Origin: Craterostigma plantagineum
Lineage: Eukaryota > Streptophyta > Magnoliopsida > Lamiales > Linderniaceae
Direction: 5' to 3'
DNA length: 64,000 nt
Assembly (NCBI GenBank): GCA_027422505.1
Contig: JAPQWV010000051.1
Span: 1,827,501 to 1,891,500 of the forward strand
Positions 10,842-22,377 of this stretch are shown in pieces. The translations under genes were made by a program, and so were the position numbers. The stretch's first letter is position 1. Every line of letters begins with the position of its first letter. The notes beneath the pieces are model-generated. The model did not search any database, was not told the DNA's origin, and saw only the letters and a program-made list of their open reading frames with translations.

Positions 10842-11102
10842 ATTACATCGTCAAAAAGAGTTTTGCAAATCAATCAAGCAGTAGCCTGCCTATCTTCAGC
10901 ACATTCTTCGCAAAAAGAGTTTAGCGAATCAAAAAGATTACATCGTCAAAAAGAGTTTTGCGAACCAATCAAGCAGTAGCCAGCCTATCTTCAGCACATT
11001 GCTTCGCAAAAAGAGTTTAGCGAACCAAAAAGATTACATCATCAAAAAGAGTTTAGCGAATCAATTAAGCAGTAGCCTGCCTATCTTCAGCACATTTCTT
11101 CT
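10842..11102. repeat. Tandem repeat, about 95-bp unit, 2.7 copies
   Basis: Units begin ATTACATC at 10842, 10937 and 11033 (periods 95 and 96) and contain AAAAAGAGTTTTGC, AAGCAGTAGCC and CTATCTTCAGCACATT. Inside the CACTA element; function unknown. Confidence 0.88.
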
Positions 11103-11514
11103 CCCGTGTCCCTGAAAGAAACGACATAATGAAACGAATATTTGAACAAGCTGCACTTCCTTAAAAGAATCACCGCGTCGATCTTACCTTTGACGAGCTA
11201 AAGGTGTTTGCTGCTCAGTTTCTTTGTTCCAATTTAGCTTAGCAGCTGCTTCATCTTGCACGAAGTACTTCTGTTATATATCAAAGAAACAGTAAGCACA
11301 AAATCCGACATAAAAAAGAAAAGAGTTTTAAAAGGAAACTTTGCATCCAAGGCAAGGCTGGAAGATTCTTTCTCTACAGAGACAAAACTGCACTTTTTTC
11401 CATTTGTGAACCTATAAAGAGAACACCAACGGGAAAGGAAAAAACCAAAGAACCTGAGAAAAGATTAACTGACTGTGAAAAGTACGAACACAAAGGCACA
11501 CATGCTAATTATAC

Positions 11515-12525
11515 GTGTACCTCGAGTTTCTGAACGAGTTCTTTGGGGTTAGGGGCAGATACAAAAATGTGACGCTGAGAAGGCTTAACGAAACCATCAT
11601 CTGCAGTTTTATCGATGAAGTTGAGGAGATAGTTGCAGTAACCATCAACGTTGAGCAAACCAACCTAGACCTCGTATTCAGATACACTACGAATGAATTA
11701 CAGTAAAGGGAAAAAAGAACATGAAATATGGATATACTTACATTTGTCATGGATGCCAAGCTACGCCCATGTTATCACTTCTAATAGTTCGTCAAGAGTT
11801 CCATAGCCACTTGATAAACATGACATGAGTAACCATGGATAGTCATTTTAGATATGGTCAAAAGAAATGGTGAAAATGGATAAAGGCCAACTCTCATCTT
11901 ATGATACAATACCTGGCAAAGCTAGGAAGCAGTCAGAATGGCGAGCCATCTCAGCTTTCCTCTGGTGCATATTAGCCACGATTGTAACTTGGCCAATTGC
12001 CTCACCAGTTTTCTGAACCATCTCAAACACATATAAATGAGAATTTTCAGAATCAGGGAAGTTATTATCATCTGCTACCGATGTAATGTAAACACATGAA
12101 GAGAGGTAAAAAAGGAGAGATAATAAGACAGAAACCTCTTTTCCGGTCAAAGGTCCAGGTAAGATCCCGCAATAATGTTGCATAAACAGATTTTATAATC
12201 GAAACGATGAATTAGTGAGGAAAAGTAATGGAAAGCGCTTTAGTTAAAACCAAGAACATGTCCGTCGCCGCTATGAACAGCTTGCGCCACTATACCCATC
12301 AGCCCAATGCTTTCGCCATACACAAAGTTCAATCTTTTTGCAACCTTCATACATGCAATTATGAAACATTAAAGATAAAATTCTGTGGTAGTTCAAGAAA
12401 GGAAATTGAAAAGGCTAGCTTGGTTGTCGATTAATTACCAACTCATGTCTAGCTCGTTCTTTATAACAATCCCTTTTACCAGAGCTGCTCCCACAGAAAA
12501 TACACACAGTCTTGAATCTTGATTT
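11515..12525 (-). pseudogene. LOG-type cytokinin-activating phosphoribohydrolase pseudogene
   Basis: Minus-strand exon pieces match LOG (cytokinin riboside 5'-monophosphate phosphoribohydrolase) in order: KSRFKTVCIFCGSSSGK (about 12,520-12,460), FVYGESIGLMG and AQAVHSG (about 12,330-12,240), [12 protein letters not shown] (about 12,180-12,135), [20 protein letters not shown] (about 11,975-11,915), GYGTLDELLEVITWA then a stop, LGIHDK (about 11,810-11,750), and LLNVDGYCNYLLNFIDK to HIFVSAPNPKELVQKLE (11,670-11,520). The stop replaces the expected Gln after ITWA, and the acceptor before GYGT looks damaged, so no active enzyme is expected. It lies between two blocks of CACTA subterminal repeats and was probably captured by, or inserted into, that element. 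Confidence 0.85.
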
Positions 12526-13261
12526 CCCATGATTCTCTTTCGTCGTCTTGTTTGGTGAGGAACCAAGCCTCGTTTATGCTCCAAGGTTCAAAGGGTACTC
12601 ATTCAAGTGATAAATGAACAAAATAACATACTCACGATTAGACAACAAGTGCCAAACAATCAACTCATGGCCTGCAGCCTGCTACCTCATCACGCAAACA
12701 TGCCCAGATATAAAAATCACAAGAAATTAACCAAAAAACAACCAATTTCCAAAATACATAAAATTAACAAGCCGGGTTTGGCCCGCGGCCCGTCGGGTTT
12801 TTTGGCCTGCAGGCCGGATTTGGCCCGCAGCCCGCCAGGTATTCAATCAACCAATTCACTATGTGACTTCGTATCAAGCAATGCATGAGCACATCAATCA
12901 AGCAAAAACAATAATAACAATAAAGACTAGTGTTTTTTCTCTTCTCACATGTGAGCTCTCATGCCATACGTACGCACGATGTTGGCAGAAGTTATAAAAA
13001 CGAAAACTGTCTTTGAGAAACACAAGACCAAATGAAACCCCAAGGAATTATACGTAGAAGAAGAGAGAATAAAAAAATCAAGAATCTTTAATACCTATAG
13101 CAAGAAAAGAATAACTATCTTCAATGAAATCATAGAAAGATTTACGTTAGCTGCTGATGCGAGGGAGAACTTGATACCTATCGCCGAAGTGATCGACGCC
13201 GTCACTCGAAGATACGAAAAGAAGTGAAGAAAAAAAATGGGATCTCGGGTTAAGTAAGACT
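12526..13261. other. Non-coding CACTA interior
   Basis: No coding signal. A short GC-rich patch at 12,775-12,845 with repeated GGCCCGC motifs resembles the GC-rich repeats seen at 48,603 and 50,040. Confidence 0.4.
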
Positions 13262-13345
13262 ATAGGCGTCGGTTGTTTAAACCGACGCTTTTTAGTTTCT
13301 GGTTAACAGCATCGGTTCTTGTTAACAACCGACGCTGTTTCATTT
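13262..13345. repeat. CACTA subterminal repeat cluster (inner)
   Basis: Four copies of the GCGTCGGTT / AACCGACGC core in 80 bp, the same motif as at 10,525-10,740. Confidence 0.7.
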
Positions 13346-13520
13346 TTTTATGTTAATTCCTCTGTACAACCCAAACCAAACACCAAAATAATCCACGATC
13401 ATGTAATAATAAATATCATACGTAAATATCCAACTAATCCAATATCCACTAATCAAACATAAAGAATCCAACTACACTCATGTCGAGATAATAAACAAAT
13501 AAAACTACAACAATCACATC

Positions 13521-14540
13521 ACCGGACAAATTTCTTTGAAAAATTCTGCCCACAACTCACGAATTTCTTCAACTGTTGCGTCGTTGTAAACGGTATCTTC
13601 TAATACCTATAATATTGGCCAACAATAAACGCATTAAACATAAAAACAGACTAAGACAATTGTTTGAAAATCTACAAAGAGGACGCAAATCTTCATACCT
13701 TTACCAAATTGTTTCGATCTTGTCCGACGATTCGTAAGATATCAAACATATATCGCATGACATAGAAGCACACAATTCACTATTGTACGGTTATCTAGGG
13801 CACTGAATTTCGAAAAATAACCAAATAAAAAACTACTTTTAAATTGTAGAATTAATGTGTACCTTGCATGCTTTCCAACTGATTAGGGATGCCTTCTTAC
13901 TTTGAACCGCACCAACGAACGTTGCCGTCTTGCCCTGAAAATAAGATATTATGTTATATGATAATTAAAATAAACGACGAAGAAACTATAAAAACTAGAA
14001 CTTTTCATAAATTACGCATTCAGCCGTTCACGAATAGCTAACGTTCGTAGGCCCACCTTTTGTGCCAAAGGGTCGAACACAAATACGGTGTTCGCAGCAA
14101 AGTCGATCACCAACAACACCCAATGACTCCTAAAACTCGTAAAAACGTAAATTTGATCACATATGAAGTAGAGCACTACGATATATGACATACAAGATAA
14201 GTAGAGTGTTCTCACCCTTCACAGTAAGGCGCAAGAAAATAATTACATGACTGGTACAAATTTTTGAACGCCTCAGCCATGTAGTCAATCTCCCCATCGA
14301 CATTGTTATCACTAGCCATCAAGCTTAAGCGGCTCCGACTGAAGCAATGGAACTCCGATGACTCTTGACGAAGATACCTATAACGATTACATAAATTTAA
14401 TAAATCCCGTGTATGAAAATCTTATAGAAACTATTAGCTTCAACGAAAATAAAGATACCTCAAGAATAGCCGAATCACCGACGAATCCAAATTCACGAGC
14501 TTCAATAAGTCCAAGATATCCTTGATACCGATACACATCA
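13521..14540 (-). pseudogene. Ulp1-like (C48) cysteine protease exons of the CACTA element
   Basis: Minus-strand exon pieces: GIKDILDLLKLVNLDSSVIRL (about 14,530-14,459); YLRQESSEF to YFLAPYCEG (14,377-14,216); SHWVLLVIDFAANTVFVFDPL with the catalytic His (14,129-14,016); TATFVGAVQSKKASLISW (13,934-13,863); CFYVMRYMFDILRIVG with the presumed catalytic Cys (about 13,790-13,692); VLEDTVYNDATVEEIRELW to the stop (13,608-13,521). His-Asp-Cys order matches Ulp1-like SUMO protease domains often carried by plant CACTA elements. Two stops just before the Cys region and a phase mismatch between exons suggest decay. Upstream exons are interrupted by the hAT insertion at 14,659. Confidence 0.7.
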
Positions 14541-14658
14541 TGAGGTCATCACGTCTCGGATTATACATTGGTCATGTCGACTACGAACGAACATGTCAGC
14601 CGATCTCCACGAGACAAAATTACGTCGACCATATAAAGGCATCGCCAAGACGTGCAAG

Positions 14659-15434
14659 TAGGGGTGGTTCAGTACGGTATACCGTACCAAAACTGTGATA
14701 CCGTATACCGTACCAAAATTTCGGTATCGAAAAAAAATCATACAAATACCATACCAAAATTTCGGTATACCTTAAATTTCGATATGGTATCATACCAAAA
14801 TTTCGGTATGGTAGCGGTATCATACCTTCTATACCATTCACACGGAGGGTTTTTTACCATGCGTGTCTCGTAACTCGCTAATTCGTTGTTTTCGAATTTT
14901 TAGCCAATTCTCCTTAGGTCCCAACAAAATGGATTATTAATACCGAATTTTCCAACCTTAGATGATTTACATATTTTAGTTAGTCTCCTTAGTAAGACAA
15001 AGAACTTTACATAACCACAAAATACAACTTTACATACAGATTATTAAAACGAAACGGCTATTTTGTATTTCATTTTGTTTTTTTAATGTAAGTAAAACAT
15101 GGTGGACCTCAATAATCTTAGAAAGTTGGGTATAGTTAATAATGGGCTAAATAAATTTACAAAGATCCTTACCATATTTTTATCCATTTTATATTTTCTT
15201 GAAATAATAATGTGTAGGTGTGTGTATATATATAATATTACAAATTTTATTTCGATATTCCGTATAATCGGTATACCTTATTTTTAAAATTTTCATACCA
15301 TTACGTACAGAAAATTTTCGGTACGGTTTCATATCTTACCAAAAACATCGGTATGCCAAAATTTCGATATTTTTGGTACGTTTCGATACGATAAGGACGG
15401 TATCTCGGCATTTCGGTATATTTCCCCAGCCCTA
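14659..15434. mobile_element. hAT-type MITE nested in the CACTA element, 8-bp TSD
   Basis: Ends TAGGGGTGG...CCAGCCCTA are imperfect terminal inverted repeats, flanked by a perfect 8-bp duplication CGTGCAAG (14,651-14,658 and 15,435-15,442). Both arms are rich in palindromic GGTATACC and ATTTCGGTAT motifs. 776 bp, no coding capacity. It must be younger than the CACTA copy it interrupts. Confidence 0.9.
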
Positions 15435-15599
15435 CGTGCAAGTACTTCCCGGTCTAATTTTGCGATATCATTGGTACTATTTCGCTTTAATGGCGCGCGA
15501 GTAAATCTTTATTGTAGAGGGAAGTGCCTGCATATTCAATTACAAAAGTTAGTGAAAATATTATCGAAACATGAATATATTGCTTTTCTTACCTGATCC

Positions 15600-15835
15600 G
15601 GCTAAAGTACTAACTCTCTTGGCCACTGTACAAAACTATTGCATGCTTCCCCCAACGTCGCAAGTTCCCCGGTTGGTATGGAAGAATGACTCCTTGCTTT
15701 CCAGAAGCAGTGATATCGATGGAGACCATGACGTTCTTTGTGGACACTGGGACACTATGTATAGTAGTACGTCCCTCAACAACCGTCCCAATAGCGACGA
15801 CCTCTAATGCTCCAACGATGTTGATCATCAGTCGT
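15600..15835 (-). pseudogene. DUF8039-like domain of the CACTA element
   Basis: Minus strand reads RLMINIVGALEVVAIGTVVEG, then TIHSVPVSTKNVMVSIDI. The pattern (hydrophobic strand, VA-GTV, then a V-V-[ST]-DI strand) resembles DUF8039-type domains found beside transposases in CACTA-related plant proteins. A single exon-like piece; assignment is moderate. Confidence 0.45.
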
Positions 15836-16099
15836 ACTTTAGGATACTATATATTTAAAATGAATAAAGGTTAATATAAAATAAGATGAACATGATATTA
15901 AATAAAATAATACTTACTGTCAAGTCCATCGACGAGGGAAATGGATCAATGGCTGATCCATGAGAACTCCGAATTTAGTAAAATAATTGATTAATATTTA
16001 CATGAAACTGGGCGCTCCCCTTATATTCCCTCCATGCAACTACCCCGCACGATCTATGTGATCATAGTCGTCATCCAAACTTGACCCTTTCACCCTTAA

Positions 16100-16320
16100 T
16101 TTCTGAGTGAATTGTCTTCCAATTTTTCCGCAGCTCTCCTGCCTTTTTAAGAACCTTTGCCTTGATGGAAGGATCATCGAGCAAGTTCCACGCACCCTGC
16201 AAAATCATATGGATCAGCATCTAATCGCTTTCGTAAAGATTTCATATTGTATGGCCCTCTTGTACGCCTCTTCGACCCGCTCGAGTCGGTCAACCTGAAG
16301 TAGGATATATACTTAATACC
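16100..16320 (-). pseudogene. Short helical piece of a CACTA accessory protein
   Basis: Reads VDRLERVEEAYKRAIQYE upstream and LLDDPSIKAKVLKKAGELRKNWKT downstream with a probable intron between. The second part resembles plant transposase (Ptta/En/Spm) or TNPA-like accessory proteins. Weak call. Confidence 0.4.
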
Positions 16321-16423
16321 TGTATTATTCAAAACTAAAAACAATTAATAACAAATATTAGTAATCGCACCAAACATTAGATAAAAAACATTGAAAAGAT
16401 ATAATATACACTTACAATAATTT

Positions 16424-17092
16424 TCAGCAATATAGTCCTTCATTGTGACTTGAAATAGTGTATCGACGACAAGTTACATCGTCTTCCACAATTGTAACTA
16501 GTTCTACACCAGTAGGTAAAGGAAACGTGTTATCGCTTTCATCGTATTCTTCTTCATCCTCGATATTGCCAATGCTAAGAACACTCCTTTTGCCTTGAAG
16601 GACAATACGCCAATTAGTATTAGTAGGATCTCGAACGTAGAACACTTGTCTAGCTTGTGTTGCAAGAATAAATGGGTCATCAACATACCCCACCTTATGT
16701 AAGTCAACTATTGTGAATCCAAACTCAGGATCAATCGAACGCCTCGTCTGTTATCCACCCACTGGCATCGCAGTAAAATAAATTTGACGTCATTTTTGTA
16801 CGCAAGTTTAATGATTTCTTCAACAAACCCATAATATGATTTCTCATTACTCGTAACTTGGACATCTTTTCCACGAGAAACCTCCCTAGACAACGCAACC
16901 AATGCGACCCCGCTATTCTGTGAGGCGCTCTTATCGTCTCGGTTCTTGGTGTAAAATGTATAACCATTAATGTCGTACCCCTCATATGTCGCAACGTTCC
17001 ATTCAGGTCCCCAAGCCATCCACTTAATCATTTCACTGCAACTCGAACCGTATTCTGCATACAGTGCCCTCTGTCTGAACCACCCTAAGCTA
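16424..17092 (-). pseudogene. CACTA transposase (TNP2-like) C-terminus with DUF4216, frameshifted
   Basis: Reads WFRQRALYAEYGSS, IKWMAWGPEWNV, GYDINGYTFYTKNRDDK, SQNSGV, then WVDNRRGV; after a one-base shift near 16,738 it resumes PEFGFTIVDLHKVGYVDDPF, QVFYVRDP and WRIVLQGK. This is the DUF4216 block at the C-terminus of TNP2/TNPD-type transposases. The catalytic transposase core, which should lie upstream, is gone: copia sequence begins at about 17,100. Cannot encode an active transposase. Confidence 0.85.
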
Positions 17093-17111
17093 CAACGTCA
17101 CTTTCCACGAA

Positions 17112-19176
17112 GTGGCAGAAATGGCTCATGCACTCCTCAGTTCAGGACCCGTGCCAAAGCCGATGGCTTCTGAATACGACAGTTTAGAACCCGTATACAC
17201 TGGTGTATTGGCACAAAACCAACAGAAGATGGCAACAACTCCAGATTCAACGTCTGAAGAAGCACTGAAACTTGCGTTGGAAGATTTGGACTCTCTCTTT
17301 GAGCCCGTATATCGGCCAGAAAACATTTCCCCACTCGACGAGGCCCAGAGAAATGTCCATACCTCATCCGATTCAGAATCACCACAGATCAATGATGAAC
17401 CTACAACAGTAAATGAGGAAGTCTCATCAGAATCACTCAATCCAAATGCAGAATCTGACTTACCTCAAACTCATGAACAATCTGAAATCATTGGAAATCT
17501 CACTCCGCAAATGACCGATGCGTCTAGCTCTGCACTAACTCATGAGTGAAGGTGGACTCGAGCACATCCGGTTGATCAGATTATTGGTGATCCTTCGCGT
17601 GGAGTACAGACACGGCATCAACATAGTTTATTCAGCTGCTTCTTAAGCCAAAATGAGCCAACTAAAGTAGCAGACGGACTAAAAGACCCGGACTGGGTAA
17701 TAGCAATGCAAGATGAAATCAACCAATTTGAGCGTCTTCAAGTGTGGACCCTAGTATCCCGTCCGCATGGGAAAACAATCATTGGAACGAAATGGGTATT
17801 TAAGAACAAAAAGAATGAAGATGGCGAAGTGATTAGGAATAAAGCTAGATTGGTTGTGAAGGGCTATAACCAACAGGAAGGAATTGACTACGACGAGACA
17901 TATGATCCTGTTGCCCGAATCGAAGCCATTCGTCTCTTCCTAGCTTATGAGGCTCATAAAGACTTCAAAGTCTACCAACTGGATATAAAGACCGCCTTTC
18001 TTAATGGTGTGCTAAAAGAGGAAGTCTACATCCCTCAGCCAGAAGGCTTCGTTGATCAAAAGCATCCCGATCACGTCTATTGATTGGACAAAGCTCTCTA
18101 CGGACTGAAACAAGCTCCACACGCTTGGTATGACGTCTTGAGCGATTTCCTCGTAAAATCTGGATTTATCCGAGGAACGATCGATACGACCCTCTTCATA
18201 AAATGGCAAGACAAATATTTGATGGTCGTCCAAGTCTATGTAGACGACATCATATTCGGATCTACAAATCCGCGGCTATGCAAGAGATTTGGAGAATTGA
18301 TGAAGAGCAATGAAATGAGCCACATGGGAGAGATGCAGTTCTTCTTAGGACTTCAAGTAAGGCAGCTCGATGATGGGATATTCATCAGTAAGACTAAATA
18401 CATCAAGGACATCTTGAAGAAATTCCATCAAGATCATAGCAAGCCTATAAGCACTCACATGTCCACAAGCTGCAAGTTGGATGCCGATCCCACAGCAAAA
18501 GCTATCGACATTACATTATATCGCAGCATCATCGGCTCACTTCTTTATCTCACCTCGAGCCGGCCAGACATCATGTTTGCCACATGTCTATGTGCCCGTT
18601 TCCAAGCTGATCTCAAAGAATCTCACATGCTTGCGGTGAAGCGAATTCTGCGTTACCATAGGGCACCTCCACTTTAGGACTATGGTATCCTAAAGGAACA
18701 AATTTTTAATTAATTGGCTATTATGACGCTGATTACGCAGGTTGCCGAATGGACAAGAAAAGCAATCTGGTGGCGCTCAATTTTTAGGTGAAAAACTAGT
18801 CTGCTGGTCATCCAAAAAGCATAACTGCGTCTCAACATCGACGGCCGAGGCAGAATACGTCGCGGCTGCCAGCTGTTGCTCGCAAATGCTATGGATGCGG
18901 ACCCAGCTTCGCGATTATGGGTACAATCTAAATAATATACCTATTTATAGCGATAGTCAAAGTGCCATTGCAATTACATGTAATCCTGTTCACCACTCAC
19001 GCACAAAATACATAGACATACGATATCACTTCATCAAAGATCATGTAGAAAAAGGCACGATTGACATGTATTTTGTGGACACGGAATATCAACTAGCCGA
19101 CATTTTCACCAAGGCTTTGGATGAAAAACGGTTCCAATTCCTGGTCGGAAAATTAGGCATGTTGAACCTTCCGTGA
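17112..19176 (+). pseudogene. copia pol: reverse transcriptase and RNase H, with stops
   Basis: Acidic linker (17,112-17,546), then the [77 protein letters not shown] and the catalytic YVDDIIFGST. RNase H follows with EAEYVAAASCC, SDSQSAI and HHSRTKYIDIRYHFI, ending LGMLNLP. In-frame TGA codons at 17,547 and 18,081 and a frame change near 18,655-18,740 break it. The 18,081 TGA replaces an expected Arg before LDKALYGLK, as a C-to-T change at CpG would give. Confidence 0.92.
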
Positions 19177-22100
19177 TTTGTGCATAATGTTATCCTATGT
19201 GCTTTCACGTATTCTATGCTACGTGTTTTCTATACTTAAAAAATGTTGTATCTTTAGGGGTACGACGATATCTTTAGGATGCTCGATCTACGTCATGATT
19301 AGAAGTCACTGATTTGAGACTGATATTGCTTAAATTTTGTCAGTATAAGTCGCATTCTTGTGTCTTTTAGGTATTCAGTTTGTTCCACTAAGACACAAAA
19401 CCACTTCATATAAGTGAAGTTTCTAGCCTTTTCATTACTCTCGCCGGATCTATTCTTGAGTGAGTCACACATTAATTGCTTGTCATTAACTTGTGATTCT
19501 CGGCCTCATACTTGCCGTGTAATAGATCGTTCCGAAAATGATTAGGGCACTTAGGAAATTGCTCACTTGGCCAAATCTAAATTTTCATTCCTTTAACATT
19601 GCCTTTAGTCATCCATTTTTGAGCCTTCTCCAAATTCATTCTTCAATTGAAACCCCCTTTATGACGGAATATTCAATCAAGAAAAGGAGGGGGATAATAA
19701 CTCGACGACAGAGAAAAAGATGACAAAAGAAGGAGAAAAACGCACACGAGGAATGCTCAACGCACAACAAACAGATCAAAAGAACCTGCCTTCTCAACTA
19801 TGACACTCTCAAAACATTAAGACGAAGGCATGGATCTTGCTGTGAACTTCTCCATCGATAATCTCGTAAACTCGTCAGAACGGCTGGAAAGAGGAGCGCC
19901 TAGAAGTGAACTTCTCCAACGATAATTCAGTCTTATATCGAGACAGTGAGAAGAGAAGCACGGCCTTGGGTTCGAATTCCATAACATGAACTTCTTCAAA
20001 TTGATAATCTCTGAAACCTCTCTAGGAATAAGAGAAAAGGAGCATGGTATCGGCCCGAGAACGAACAAGAAGAACTTCGCCTTAGATAATCTCTCAGCCT
20101 CGAAGAGAAGTGAAGCGAAGCTTGAGCAAGTGCAGACGAATATGAAAAATAAAGGATGAGAATGAAAAGACGAAAGAGAAAAATGCCGGAGAAAAGGAGA
20201 ACGACAAAGAAACGGAAGATGACATAAAGCTTATTTTTCCCAAACAGTATCCATCCCTTCAAAGTCAGAGCCAAATTAAAATCCCTCAAAGTCCCATTGA
20301 TTCCAGATCGACGGTCTCTTGCAAAGGCAAAATGATTAAATGCGCCTCGATCACAGGTATTTTGACTTAATATGACATGTGTTGACTTGAGCGATATAAA
20401 TATAAAATTCCTAGTCAAAGAAATTAGATGAGTGCTAGAGCGAACCTAGTGAGAGTTGTCGAAATGGATCATTCTTTGAACCTAGGACTTTAGTTTTCTG
20501 ACATGACTTGACGACATTAAATCTTTCAACTGCTCATGAATTTTAGGCGTAACAATGATCGTAGCAAAATAATCTGACCCCATAGTATTAATAATATTAA
20601 TATCCATACGAAAAAAATAATAATAATATAGTTTTAAAAGCACATTCATGACATGCAATATAAATTTGCATTTGAATTGAAATGATAAAAACACGAATAT
20701 TTGTTCTTGCTCATACCCTTGCGCGAATTACAGTTACATTTATAGGGGAACATGTATCTAGGCTAATCTTGATATCGCGTGTTTTTAGTAAGTGTCTCTT
20801 TGATTGATTTATATACTTACTTGATGAATCATTTGAAAATGCACTATTTGAGGGGGAGCATTTACAAAAGTTATGCCTTGAACTCCAACTTATTTTGATG
20901 ATCTTTTTCTAAGTATTGCAGACACACTGAGGAAGACTTCACGAGGTTATCTCGATTTGGAGTGCACGGCAGTGGTTTAAATGTTGGTTGATTAAATATT
21001 TGGATCGTCAACGTGTTTTATGAATTTGAGTTTAACCAATTTATCTCAAAAAAATTTTCAAGGGGAATCAACTAAAATAAAAATAATTGCTTCCAAAATT
21101 AACTCTAATATTTTCGACATGTGTTGCTTTAAGCCTTGCAGATTTATAAAATGTGAAGACGGAGCCAGATGTCCAGAATTACATGGAGTTAATTGCATTT
21201 ATTTCATACATAGGGGGAGCAATTATGTGATTTACCCGAAAACTTAGAATCAATCTGAAAACACAGAAAAATTGCTATCGAGAAATTTGCGCAAATTTCG
21301 TAATTTTCATTTATAGATTCTCGAGCGAAAATTTATTTGGGACCAAGTGGTAATTTTCGTTTGCATACTGACGAGCGACAATTAAACAGGAACCAAATGA
21401 AAATTCTCGATCGGAGTTTGTCGCGTGAAAATTAAATAGTAACCATAGGAAATTTCTCGATCGTAAGTTTCTCGACCGTAAACAGTAATGGGCCTAGAAA
21501 TTGTTAAGTGTCGAAAATGTCTAAGCAGCCCATAAAAGTAATTAATGGTTAAAGTTGATAATTCAACAGTCAAATTTTTCGTGCGACAACCCTTCAAATC
21601 TTTCTATTTTTCCTCTGATTTTCGTCTTTAGAAGGTAGATTTGACTTTTTTAGGGATTATCGTGTGTTTAAACTTCATTTTGACAACATTTCGCTTGATT
21701 CTGTGTTCATTTCTCGACCATTATTCTGAGAACTCGAATGCTTGTTTGCAGTATTTTAGGCCAATATCTAAGTATAATCTAGGTTAAAATCTGCATATTA
21801 AGATAGTTTCGAAGTCTCTTGATCGTTTTATGGTATATTGTGTTAATTCTCTGCGTTGAGTTCGCTTGAAAGAACGACTAAAACTGGGATGTTACCATTT
21901 GAACGCGTCGAAGAACTTTTTCGCTCGCAAACATTGTCAATTGAATTTCAATTGTTCTACTGTTTGCACTGTAAAAGTTTTTCGATCGATAAATTTTTTT
22001 AAGAAAGATAACGTAGATTGAAAAATAATTACAATCGAGAATTTGAATTCGGATTTTATGCGAGCGAAATGATTACTGAACGAAATTGATTAGAAACACA

Positions 22101-22377
22101 ATTGAAATTTCAATTTTGCGTGCGAAAAACTTCACGGAGTGAACAGTGGTATTAAAACACTTAGTAAGATTTTCGAATAAACCTTCATATGACTTATATA
22201 CATATGTCGAAATGTTATTATTCTCTTTAATATTCACTCTCATATATCTATGTGCCAATTCATATATTCTTCAAGTTAATTTCGACTTAATTTAAATCCT
22301 GAACTAATGGTTTACATTACTAATTTGATTTTCAGATTGATCACTATCCTACATACAATCATATCTACGAGAAGGCC
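19177..22377 (+). other. Non-coding spacer between pol and env-like ORF
   Basis: 3.2 kb without coding signal. It contains GAGGGGGAGCA at about 20,850 and TAGGGGGAGCA at about 21,211, like the extra polypurine motifs of Sireviruses, and a TCTCGATCG-rich stretch at 21,270-21,480. The segment near 19,310-19,480 recurs inverted at 26,755-26,900. Confidence 0.55.

Larger units (their letters stand above)
10496..17095 (-). mobile_element. Decayed CACTA (En/Spm) transposon, reverse orientation
   Basis: Minus-strand order: transposase C-terminal domain DUF4216 (about 17,092-16,424), a short coiled segment (16,300-16,100), a DUF8039-like domain (15,828-15,600), Ulp1-like protease exons (14,540-13,520), then arrays of GGCGTCGGTT / AACCGACGCC subterminal motifs at 13,262-13,345 and 10,525-10,740. 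These parts and their order fit plant CACTA elements. Coding parts are broken. Clear CACTA termini and a 3-bp target duplication were not found: the left end is inferred from the outermost subterminal motifs, and the right end is replaced by the copia fragment at about 17,100. Confidence 0.75.

Noticed and set aside
14012..14215. Treating the Ulp1-like piece as a host SUMO protease gene.
   Set aside because: It is surrounded by DUF4216, DUF8039-like and subterminal CACTA repeats, and has stops near the catalytic Cys, so it belongs to the transposon.
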